Notes under the pieces: model-generated
The model's input: the letters and a program-made list of their open reading frames with translations, nothing else
The model's database searches: none
What the model was told of the DNA's origin: nothing
Source of the DNA: Bacteroidota bacterium
GTDB taxonomy: Bacteria > Bacteroidota > Bacteroidia > Bacteroidales > Marinifilaceae
Assembly (NCBI GenBank): GCA_023400335.1
Contig: JAEXFF010000414.1
Coordinates: 1-9,523, forward strand
Direction of reading: 5' to 3'
DNA: 9,523 nucleotides
Position numbers and translations under genes: made by a program
Shown here: piece after piece, positions 1 to 5,518 of the stretch
Layout of the letters: the number at the start of each line of letters is the position of its first letter
Numbering within the stretch: the first letter of the stretch is position 1

Positions 1-1095
1 ACGGAGTGGATAAAAAGCGATCCGCAACGGATGGCAAAATATGGGAATTTAGTCGGGGAATTGCGGGAATGTTATGCTTTTCAGGCTCCCTATATTGCAG
101 CGGATATTTACCACAAAGAAGCGATGATCAATGGTTCCGATATATTGCGTTTAGGGCTGCGGTTTAAAGCAGTTGAGGGGAGGATGAAAAAAGATAAATG
201 CTGTAAAATGGAAAAAAATTGCGGCCAATGTCAGAATCTCCGGAAAGTGTGTGAGAACTATTTTAAGGATTATAATGAAAAAGTGGACCGGAAAGTTTTT
301 GCTGCTACTTTACGTTTGTATATAGAAAATATGCATCCCGATTTTATAGCGGCAGAAATAGTGCAATTGGTGAAGAAATTTGGTTATAATTATGAGAAAT
401 TGACCGATTATGTCTATGAGCATTCTTTTCTGGCCAATAAGGAAAAACTGTTTTCCCAGTTGGACAAAGACCTCCGTTTAAAGGATATTGTTAAAGATCC
501 GGCCTATATCATTATCCGTGCTGCTCAGGATAAAAATTATGAGTTGCGGGATTACCTGGAAAAGAACCGGCAGAAAATAGCAGAGTTGAGGACGAAATAT
601 ACTGCAGCTTTATTAGAAATGAAGCGGGGAAAAGCTGTTTATCCGGATGCAAATTCTACCATGAGAATTACTTACGGAAATGTGGGTGGATATTCTTCAA
701 AAGATGCCGTTTCCTATGCTTCTCATTCCACAATTGCCGGGTATCCTGAAAAATACGTAAAGGGGGATCCTGAATTTGATTTACCGGAAGATTTTCTGGA
801 ATTGGTGAAAAAAAGTGAATGGGGAAGATATGCCGGTGCGGACGGAAAATTATATACAGGATTTGTCACCAACCAGGATATTACAGGTGGTAATTCCGGC
901 AGCCCGGTCATGAATGCCAAAGGAGAATTGGTGGGTCTGGCTTACGACGGGAACTGGGAGTCTATGGCAGGGGATTTGTATTTTCATCCGGAATACAACA
1001 AATGTGTATGCGTCGATATCCGTTTTGTGTTATGGGTAGTGGACCGTTATGCAGGAGCTAAACGGTTAATTGAAGAAATGAATATTCAGGAATAA
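1..1095 (+). CDS. S46 family dipeptidyl-peptidase, DPP7-like (5' partial)
   Basis: This is the C-terminal ~364 residues of a periplasmic serine exopeptidase that removes dipeptides from peptide N termini. The frame is open to the first base of the window, so the start lies upstream; family members are about 700-720 residues, so roughly half is present. The catalytic serine sits in TGGNSGSPV (Ser codon 895-897), followed by LAYDGNWES and, near the end, VDIRFVLWVVDRYAG, all typical of S46. The His and Asp of the triad lie in the missing half. Eighteen residues after the Ser is Gly (codon 949-951). From family knowledge, Arg here gives DPP11-type Asp/Glu preference and Gly goes with DPP7-type hydrophobic preference, so DPP7-like is inferred. 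The middle is helix-rich, as expected for the S46 helical domain, but carries an unusual cysteine cluster (codons 199-252). A lipoprotein gene follows after 26 bases. Confidence 0.93.
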   Translation, partial: TEWIKSDPQRMAKYGNLVGELRECYAFQAPYIAADIYHKEAMINGSDILRLGLRFKAVEGRMKKDKCCKMEKNCGQCQNLRKVCENYFKDYNEKVDRKVFAATLRLYIENMHPDFIAAEIVQLVKKFGYNYEKLTDYVYEHSFLANKEKLFSQLDKDLRLKDIVKDPAYIIIRAAQDKNYELRDYLEKNRQKIAELRTKYTAALLEMKRGKAVYPDANSTMRITYGNVGGYSSKDAVSYASHSTIAGYPEKYVKGDPEFDLPEDFLELVKKSEWGRYAGADGKLYTGFVTNQDITGGNSGSPVMNAKGELVGLAYDGNWESMAGDLYFHPEYNKCVCVDIRFVLWVVDRYAGAKRLIEEMNIQE

Positions 1096-1121
1096 ATGAT
1101 TAACAACTAAATAACTTTACT

Positions 1122-2315
1122 ATGAAAAGAGCCATTTACTACGGCATCATACTGGCGGCTTTTTCGGTTCTCTTCTATTGTTGTGACGAAGAAGATGAAA
1201 CGGCTTCTCCGGTGTTGAATCTTTCGGAGTCTTTTAAAGAATTGGACTTTCAAAAGAGTGTATTCGAAGTGGATCTGATGTCAAATACAAAATGGGAATT
1301 GGTAAATAAATCCTTGTGGATAAGTGCTGTTCCCGGGAGTGGTGACGGAGATACTAAGTTGACTTTTAGTATTGCAGCGAATGAGAATAATGAACGGAAA
1401 GATTCTGTTTATTATGAAGTGATTACAGGTATTGAAAAAGTAAGAAAATACTTTGTGGTTTCTCAGAAAGGTACACCTGCAGAGATTGAGATCAGTCCTT
1501 CTGGAGAAAAGAGTGTCGGTGAAAACGGGGAGGAATTTGAAGTGAAGGTATATACTAACAAAGACTGGACAGTAACTCCTTCTTCTGCCGATGAAAGTTG
1601 GATGAGTTTGAGCCGTACAGAAGGAAGCCGGGGAGATTCCATTGTAGTGGTAACGGTAAATTCCAATGAAGGAGATGCACGTACGGCCACTTTGACATTT
1701 CAGGCGGGAGTTGCAGTCGTTGAATTAATTGTGAAGCAGGAAGAGAATTCTTGTAAGGCTGAGTTTGTTTATGAGGGAGAAGTATATAGAAATGTCAAAA
1801 TGAAAGACGGAAGATGCTGGATGGCAGAGAACCTCAGGTATGTACCGGCAGGTATGACTGTCTCTGACGACCCTGCTGATGACACCGGTATTTGGTATGC
1901 AAAGATGGAAAATAATGCGGATTCGGTGAAAGCTTACGGATATTTGTATAACTGGCCGACTGTTTTGGGAGGCGAAAACGCAACTGAAAAAGCGAGGGGA
2001 ATTTGTCCTCCGGGGTATCATATCCCTTCCCAGGAAGAGTGGAATGCACTTTTGGAACCTTATAAACGGGAGGATGACAAAGTTTATCTGGAAGACCTGG
2101 AAGCTGACGGGTTCCAATGTACTGTTGGGGGACAGCGAATGTTTAATGGCAAATTCACAGGCGTTCTTGGCTATATGTGGTCGTCTACCGATGCCAGTTC
2201 TGCCACCGTTTCTCAAAATAAAGGTTTGATGCTGAGCCCGGTACTGAAAACGGCTAGCGTTGCGAATGCCCGTTGGACGGTGGGGATTGGCTTGCGTTGT
2301 GTAAAGGACGAATAA
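1122..2315 (+). CDS. Surface lipoprotein with two BACON domains and a C-terminal FISUMP domain
   Basis: 397 residues. Residues 1-21 form a lipoprotein signal (MKRAIYYGIILAAFSVLFYCC). The lipobox is atypical, with two adjacent Cys (20, 21) and Tyr before the first. DEEDE follows directly, resembling the acidic signal that sends Bacteroidota lipoproteins to the cell surface. Residues ~31-116 and ~120-206 are two BACON-type beta-sandwich repeats, each with a conserved Trp, a turn rich in Gly/Ser/Asp, an R-x-(D/A)-(S/T) strand and a closing V(S/K)Q. Residues ~215-395 match the Fibrobacter succinogenes major paralogous (FISUMP) domain: RCWMAENLRY, YGYLYNW, GICPPGYHIPSQEEWNAL, WSST and a final LRCVKD. 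BACON domains are proposed to bind carbohydrate or mucin; the FISUMP role is unknown. No enzyme active site is visible, so a surface binding or adhesion role is inferred. No Shine-Dalgarno sequence is seen. It is probably co-transcribed with the peptidase and is followed by a terminator. Confidence 0.9.
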   Translation: MKRAIYYGIILAAFSVLFYCCDEEDETASPVLNLSESFKELDFQKSVFEVDLMSNTKWELVNKSLWISAVPGSGDGDTKLTFSIAANENNERKDSVYYEVITGIEKVRKYFVVSQKGTPAEIEISPSGEKSVGENGEEFEVKVYTNKDWTVTPSSADESWMSLSRTEGSRGDSIVVVTVNSNEGDARTATLTFQAGVAVVELIVKQEENSCKAEFVYEGEVYRNVKMKDGRCWMAENLRYVPAGMTVSDDPADDTGIWYAKMENNADSVKAYGYLYNWPTVLGGENATEKARGICPPGYHIPSQEEWNALLEPYKREDDKVYLEDLEADGFQCTVGGQRMFNGKFTGVLGYMWSSTDASSATVSQNKGLMLSPVLKTASVANARWTVGIGLRCVKDE

Positions 2316-2364
2316 CGGGAGTGGGGAAAGCCTTTTTCAGGTTTCTGTGAGAGAATAAAAGAGC

Positions 2365-2404
2365 AAGGGGCTCCGGAGATTTATTTTTCGGGGACCCTTT
2401 TATG
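2365..2404 (+). terminator. Rho-independent terminator after the BACON/FISUMP lipoprotein gene
   Basis: Arms 2365-2375 and 2389-2399 form an 11-bp stem with one G-A mismatch and one G-U pair. The loop is 13 bases and AT-rich, and the right arm runs into a T-rich tract (ttttatgttttgtttt). It starts about 50 bases after the lipoprotein stop codon. This would end the peptidase-lipoprotein transcript. Confidence 0.75.
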
Positions 2405-2430
2405 TTTTGTTTTAATGTTTGTTTAATTTC

Positions 2431-2445
2431 AAGCTATTGTAGCTT
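2431..2445. repeat. Short perfect inverted repeat
   Basis: AAGCTA and TAGCTT are perfect reverse complements separated by 3 bases (TTG). It may be a small hairpin or a protein-binding dyad. No adjacent gene start gives it an obvious role, and the arms are short enough for chance in AT-rich DNA. Confidence 0.3.
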
Positions 2446-2583
2446 ATTGTCAAACCTGCCTGTTAAGGGAAAAGTTTTATGGGATGAAAATCAGCCTGTT
2501 TTAAAATATCCTTACAATTACTGCTTGCCCTCAACGTAATAAAAAATACATTTTACGGTTTGTTGGTCAATTCCTGTTGTCAG

Positions 2584-2616
2584 GCCGGCGTCCCGTTTGC
2601 CGGCTTTGGGCTTTTT
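2584..2616 (+). terminator. Orphan GC-rich hairpin followed by T-rich sequence
   Basis: GCCGGC at 2584-2589 pairs with GCCGGC at 2599-2604 across a 9-base loop, followed by tttgggcttttt. Read on the + strand this resembles a weak intrinsic terminator, but no gene lies immediately upstream and the T run is interrupted. It could end read-through transcription or an unannotated short RNA. Confidence 0.3.
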
Positions 2617-2628
2617 GTAAAGGAAAGT

Positions 2629-2659
2629 CCGGTTGGAGGATTTGTGCTCCTTCTTCCGG
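2629..2659. repeat. Imperfect hairpin (CCGG and GGAG/CTCC stems)
   Basis: GGAG (2635-2638) pairs with CTCC (2647-2650). The flanking CCGG (2629-2632) pairs with CCGG (2656-2659) across an asymmetric internal loop. Together with the hairpin 25 bases upstream it makes a locally structured segment of unknown role. Confidence 0.25.
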
Positions 2660-2808
2660 CTGCCAGGTAGATAAAAATTTCTCCCTACAGTGTTGGGGAA
2701 GGGAATTTGTCTTTTAAAATGAAAAGAAAAGTATCCCCAGTAATGCGGCGGTCCGCTGGTATTAAATTTATATTTGACCCAGGAAAGAAGAGGACCATAA
2801 GATCGATT

Positions 2809-2867
2809 TGTATAGCTGCCTGATTTTTAAAAATAAGGTAGTATATATTTTTCTGAAGAAGAAACGG
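2809..2867. repeat. Degenerate direct repeat, copy 1
   Basis: This segment is collinear with 3021-3077. Both have TGTAT, then CTGCCTG, then a block ending GAAGA(A/G)GAAACGG. The final block (2841-2867 against 3053-3077) shows 23 identical columns of 27 by hand alignment, with two one-base gaps. Read on the minus strand the two blocks lie 210 bases apart in one frame and encode similar peptides (AVSSSEKY and TVSSSKNY). The origin is unknown. Confidence 0.4.
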
Positions 2868-3020
2868 CTAATTTTTCTATGTTATGTTCATTTGCTGTTT
2901 TCAGTCGGGTATAATTTATTTCCTTCCCCCTGTTCCATTTCTTTTGGATGGAAAAATCCGTTTTCAGCCTGCAGATTCCATCAGACTTTAATTCATTAAG
3001 GATGCCGGAAGTCATAAACC

Positions 3021-3077
3021 TGTATTGATTCTGCCTGTACGGCGAAATTACTGTATAATTTTTAGAAGAGGAAACGG
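3021..3077. repeat. Degenerate direct repeat, copy 2
   Basis: This is the partner of 2809-2867, with the same order of shared blocks and small indels between them. The copies lie about 210 bases apart, so this is either an old tandem duplication or two conserved sites. Confidence 0.4.
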
Positions 3078-3125
3078 TTTGACAATAATCAGTAACTTTC
3101 AGTTAAAAGTCAGGAGATGAGACTG

Positions 3126-3171
3126 CTTTTACACATCCTAATGTAAAGAATGAAGTTGGATAGTGTAAAGG
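3126..3171. repeat. Long hairpin downstream of the minus-strand miniprotein
   Basis: Arms CTTTTACACATCC (3126-3138) and 3158-3171 pair over about 12 bp with one bulged A (3162) and one G-T pair, enclosing a 19-base loop. It begins 29 bases beyond the stop codon of the minus-strand 47-residue ORF. It could therefore protect or end that transcript, but no T run follows on that strand, so it is not a standard intrinsic terminator. Confidence 0.4.
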
Positions 3172-3199
3172 TATGGATTAAAAATATATCTTTTACAGA

Positions 3200-3343
3200 T
3201 TAATCTATTTGTTGTATAATTACAGGATTGGGAATATCTTCGTCCTCGTCTATAATTGTAGCTGCCAACAGCCACCATAACAGTAAAACAGATAAAAGGA
3301 CAGCAGCGATAATGGTCCATATTTTTTGGGTTCTCTTTTTCAT
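3200..3343 (-). CDS. Small single-pass membrane protein with acidic tail (47 aa)
   Basis: I do not recognise this family. The 47-residue product begins MKKRTQKIW, continues with one hydrophobic segment (about residues 9-31, containing a WW pair), then an acidic stretch DEDED and a short tail ending PVIIQQID. The basic N terminus followed by a single helix suggests an inner-membrane protein. By the positive-inside rule the N terminus is cytoplasmic and the acidic tail periplasmic. Coding is supported by this ordered layout, by a leader reading aacataaaaaATG (A-rich, typical of Bacteroidota starts), and by its place divergent from the sigma-factor gene in an otherwise empty region. A 7-bp perfect hairpin lies 5-22 bases upstream of the start. 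A lipoprotein is unlikely because there is no Cys. Chance cannot be excluded at this length. Confidence 0.6.
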   Translation of the reverse strand: MKKRTQKIWTIIAAVLLSVLLLWWLLAATIIDEDEDIPNPVIIQQID

Positions 3344-3347
3344 TTTT

Positions 3348-3365
3348 TATGTTGTTTTCAACATA
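3348..3365 (-). promoter_or_regulatory. Perfect inverted repeat just upstream of the miniprotein start
   Basis: TATGTTG and CAACATA are perfect 7-bp complements around a TTTT loop (GAAAACAAC read on the minus strand). The dyad ends 5 bases before the ATG at 3343. The position would suit either an operator or an RNA hairpin affecting ribosome access. The stem is AT-rich and therefore weak. Confidence 0.35.
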
Positions 3366-3545
3366 TACGCAAATCCGTAATAAAGAGTTAAGGGAAAAAA
3401 GAAAGAATCTGTTCTTGGAAAGTTCAGGTCAAAAAGGGATGTTTCGATAGAATAATATCTAAAAAAAGAATAAAATTTGAATTAGGAGACATATTTATTT
3501 AGAAAAATTGTATTTTTATGACTAAAATAAACCAACTTTGCCGGA

Positions 3546-3553
3546 TAATTTTG
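3546..3553 (+). promoter_or_regulatory. Possible Bacteroidota -7 element for the sigma-anti-sigma operon
   Basis: TAATTTTG matches the Bacteroidota primary-sigma -7 consensus TAnnTTTG, about 85 bases before the sigma-factor start. No TTTG is seen 19-21 bases upstream where the -33 element should be, so this is only a half match. It is the best candidate I find in the leader. Confidence 0.3.
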
Positions 3554-3637
3554 TTTTGAGCAGCCTGAACAGGGGGGAAAGAATTGTCTTATAAAATCAT
3601 AAATACTTTGTCGGGCTTTTATTAAGTAAAATCTGGG

Positions 3638-4219
3638 ATGGATGCTAAGGATGATATACTTTGCTTGATTAAAGGAGATGCTAAAGCCTTTGAGCGGATT
3701 TTCCGTTGTTATTCCCGGGCCATGTTTTTTATTGCAATGGGTTTGGTAAATGACCGGGATATAGCAGAAGATGCCGTACAGGAAAGTTTTGTGTATTTGT
3801 GGAATCATCGCAGGCAAATAAATCCGGCCTATGACATTCAGTACTATCTGAAACAGTCAGTCCGGAATTATATTTTCAATTATTTCCGGCACCAGCATAT
3901 TGAACAAAAACATGCTGAGAATTTAAACCGGGAACAGCAATTTTGGGGGGAATATTCACCGGAGGATTTCTCAGAACGGGTGGAGCAAGTCAAAAAAGTA
4001 ATTCTTTCTTTACCTGAAAATTGCCGTAAAATATTCGTTATGTCTGTGGTGGAGGGGATGAGTTATTCGGATACGGCCTCGGCTTTGGACGTTTCTGTAA
4101 ATACCGTAAAGACACAAGTAAAAATTGCTTACCGTAAGTTAAAAACTTCTTTTCAGGAATGTTCTCTGGATGAGTTAGTTCCTCTTCTTTTTATCGTAAT
4201 ATCGAAATTTTTTTTATAA
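3638..4219 (+). CDS. ECF RNA polymerase sigma factor, FecI-like
   Basis: 193 residues, the usual length for Bacteroidota ECF sigma-70 factors. Region 2 covers about residues 10-80, with the core-binding and -10 recognition block DIAEDAVQESFVYLW at 41-55. Region 4 covers about 115-170, with LPENCRKIFVMSVVEGMSY followed by the helix-turn-helix SDTASALDVSVNTVKTQVKIAYRKL, which would read the -35 element. There is no region 3 or large extra domain, as expected for ECF factors. The last 15 residues (ELVPLLFIVISKFFL) are strongly hydrophobic, a tail I recall from other Bacteroidales FecI-like factors. The fecR-like gene follows after 77 bases, then an STN-type SusC, so this factor most likely drives the downstream susCD genes and is controlled by that FecR. 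The start at 3638 gives the standard N terminus. Confidence 0.95.
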   Translation: MDAKDDILCLIKGDAKAFERIFRCYSRAMFFIAMGLVNDRDIAEDAVQESFVYLWNHRRQINPAYDIQYYLKQSVRNYIFNYFRHQHIEQKHAENLNREQQFWGEYSPEDFSERVEQVKKVILSLPENCRKIFVMSVVEGMSYSDTASALDVSVNTVKTQVKIAYRKLKTSFQECSLDELVPLLFIVISKFFL

Positions 4220-4278
4220 ATTTTTCACCCTTTTTACGTTATTAGGTTCATTATATATGATTTTTTCGATGAATAAGG

Positions 4279-4293
4279 GGAATTGTAAATTCC
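4279..4293 (+). promoter_or_regulatory. Inverted repeat at the translation start of the anti-sigma gene
   Basis: GGAATT and AATTCC are perfect 6-bp complements around a 3-base gap, ending 3 bases before the ATG at 4297. Folded in mRNA it would cover the ribosome-binding region and could lower FecR synthesis relative to the sigma factor. As DNA it could be a small operator. The arms are short, so chance is possible. Confidence 0.35.
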
Positions 4294-4296
4294 AAC

Positions 4297-5403
4297 ATGA
4301 AAAAGATGAAAGGATTATTTCAACAAATATGGCAATTTTTACAAGGTGAAAAGGAGGATCTGAAAGCCGATCCTAAAATCCGCGGAGCTCTGGAGCGTAT
4401 GGCTCAGGTGACTCAGACACCTGAGCCGGATTTTGAGCGGATGTGGGGAAGGGTTAAAAGGGCAACTATCGGAAAGAAAGAGAGGAGAATCCAGTTTTTT
4501 CAGGGGGTGGCAGCAGTATTATTGCCGGTACTTATTCTTTCTGCAACTGTTTATTTTTATCGTTCAAAATATCCGTCTCCGCAGAAAGTTGTCAAAGTAG
4601 AAAAAAGAGTAGAAAATGATTCTGCAGTTCGTTTGACACTTGCAGATGGAAAAGTAATCCGGGTACATAGGGATTCGGTTGTCAATCTAGTGATAAACGA
4701 GGACGTGGCTATCCGGCACAAGTCTGTATCTACCCTGTCTTATGAAGTAAAATCGTCAGTTTCTCATCAACTGGAATATAACGTTTTAGAAATGCCTGTT
4801 GGAAGTAGTTATCAATTGACGCTTTCTGACGGCAGTGTAGTATACCTGAATTCCTGTAGCAAATTGAAGTATCCCGTAGCCTTTGTTGGAGATGAACGCC
4901 GGGTATTTTTGGAAGGAGAGGCTTACTTTGAAGTGAAGAGTGATCAGCAGCACCCTTTCCGGGTGGTGGTTGGAAATGTGGAAGTAGAAGCAGTAGGAAC
5001 CCGTTTTAATATTAATGCTTATCCGGAAAAGAAAGGTGTGGAGACAACTTTAGTGAGAGGGAAAGTCAATGTAGAAGATGGAAATCAGAAAATAAGGCTT
5101 TTGCCGGGACAGCAAGCTTGTTGTTCTGAACAAAAAATACAGGTAAAGGAGGTAGATTACAGGGATTTTATCGGTTGGAAGAATGGAAAGTTTATTTTTA
5201 AAAAGATGTCCCTGGAGAATATTATGATTCAGATGGAGCGTTGGTATGGTTTAACGGTATTTTTCCGGAGTCGGGAAGCTCAGCAATATACTTTTACAGG
5301 AATGATCGACCGGAATTTAACTCCTGAGGAAACTTTCCGGACCATAGAAAAGACAGTGGACGTAAGCTTTAGACTGAATGGTAAGACAGTAATCATAGAA
5401 TAA
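4297..5403 (+). CDS. FecR-like anti-sigma factor with C-terminal DUF4974
   Basis: 368 residues. An N-terminal cytoplasmic part (1-66) would bind the sigma factor. One transmembrane helix lies at about 69-88 (GVAAVLLPVLILSATVYFY). The periplasmic part has the FecR domain at ~165-262, with MPVGSSYQLTLSDGSVVYLNS, a GDERRVFLEGEAYFEV block, VGTRFNINAY and VRGKVNV. The C-terminal DUF4974 is at ~295-367, with KFIFKKMSLENIMIQMERWYGL, YTFTGMI and TIEKTVDVSF. This is the standard layout of Bacteroidota FecR proteins, which hold an ECF sigma factor and receive a signal from the STN domain of an outer-membrane TonB-dependent receptor. The pairing with the upstream sigma gene and downstream SusC supports that circuit. 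A vicinal Cys pair (275-276) within the periplasmic domain is uncommon. The gene begins 77 bases after the sigma-factor stop, with an inverted repeat just before the ATG. Confidence 0.95.
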   Translation: MKKMKGLFQQIWQFLQGEKEDLKADPKIRGALERMAQVTQTPEPDFERMWGRVKRATIGKKERRIQFFQGVAAVLLPVLILSATVYFYRSKYPSPQKVVKVEKRVENDSAVRLTLADGKVIRVHRDSVVNLVINEDVAIRHKSVSTLSYEVKSSVSHQLEYNVLEMPVGSSYQLTLSDGSVVYLNSCSKLKYPVAFVGDERRVFLEGEAYFEVKSDQQHPFRVVVGNVEVEAVGTRFNINAYPEKKGVETTLVRGKVNVEDGNQKIRLLPGQQACCSEQKIQVKEVDYRDFIGWKNGKFIFKKMSLENIMIQMERWYGLTVFFRSREAQQYTFTGMIDRNLTPEETFRTIEKTVDVSFRLNGKTVIIE

Positions 5404-5425
5404 AACTGAATAATAATAAAAAGAA

Positions 5426-5454
5426 ACCGGTGATTGGTGCGAACAATCACCGGT
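5426..5454 (+). promoter_or_regulatory. Perfect 11-bp inverted repeat between fecR-like and susC-like genes
   Basis: ACCGGTGATTG (5426-5436) and CAATCACCGGT (5444-5454) are exact reverse complements around a 7-base loop. It lies 23 bases after the fecR stop codon. No T run follows directly, so it is not a plain terminator. Candidate roles are an mRNA-stabilising or attenuating hairpin that separates regulator and transporter expression, or a DNA operator. The 3' arm (CGGT, 5451-5454) can also pair with ACCG at 5460-5463, a possible but weak alternative fold. Confidence 0.7.
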
Positions 5455-5463
5455 AGATAACCG

Positions 5464-5492
5464 CCTGTTGTTTTTTGGAAGAGGACAACAGG
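5464..5492 (+). promoter_or_regulatory. Second perfect inverted repeat in the susC leader
   Basis: CCTGTTGT (5464-5471) and ACAACAGG (5485-5492) are exact complements around a 13-base loop that contains a T run. It starts 9 bases after the first hairpin and ends 26 bases before the chosen susC start. The two hairpins together make a compact structured leader. Confidence 0.6.
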
Positions 5493-5518
5493 TAATGTTG
5501 GATCTTAATTACAAATTT

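Larger units (their letters stand above)
2400..3199. other. Gene-poor intergenic stretch
   Basis: About 800 bases in which I find no convincing gene on either strand. Every open frame is short, lacks family motifs or has no plausible start context. The stretch holds several dyads (2431-2445, 2584-2604, 2629-2659, 3126-3171) and a pair of degenerate direct repeats (2809-2867 and 3021-3077). A 62-codon minus-strand frame (2827-3015) spans the space between the repeats and is not accepted as a gene. Decayed coding DNA, an unannotated small RNA or plain spacer are all possible. Confidence 0.5.

Noticed and set aside
1725..2216. Minus-strand open frame (163 codons) opposite the lipoprotein gene
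   Set aside because: It lies fully inside a well-supported gene, and the translated product has no coherent domain features.
2719..2823. 34-codon + strand ORF beginning MKRKVSPVMRRS
   Set aside because: It is very short, has no hydrophobic segment or motif and no supporting context; indistinguishable from chance.
2808..2999. 63-codon + strand ORF (MYSCLIFKNK...)
   Set aside because: The composition is typical of translated AT-rich spacer (Phe, Cys, Lys, Ile runs), with no start context or recognisable structure.
2827..3015. 62-codon minus-strand ORF (MTSGILNELKSDG...)
   Set aside because: Amino-acid composition is plausible, but there is no motif, no clear start signal, and the open frame continues upstream of the ATG without one. 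I kept only the repeat observation.
3603..3610. ATACTTTG as an alternative -7 promoter box for the sigma gene
   Set aside because: It does not match TAnnTTTG, the possible -33 TTG (3584-3586) is too close, and it would leave a very short leader; the 3546 box is better.
3482..3817. Minus-strand open frame (111 codons) overlapping the sigma-factor start
   Set aside because: It overlaps the conserved region 2 coding sequence and has no family motifs; probably a shadow.
5468..5518. TTG (5468) and ATG (5495) starts that would lengthen SusC by 17 or 8 residues
   Set aside because: The TTG lies inside the left arm of a perfect hairpin, and both add non-signal residues ahead of a normal basic signal-peptide start at 5519.
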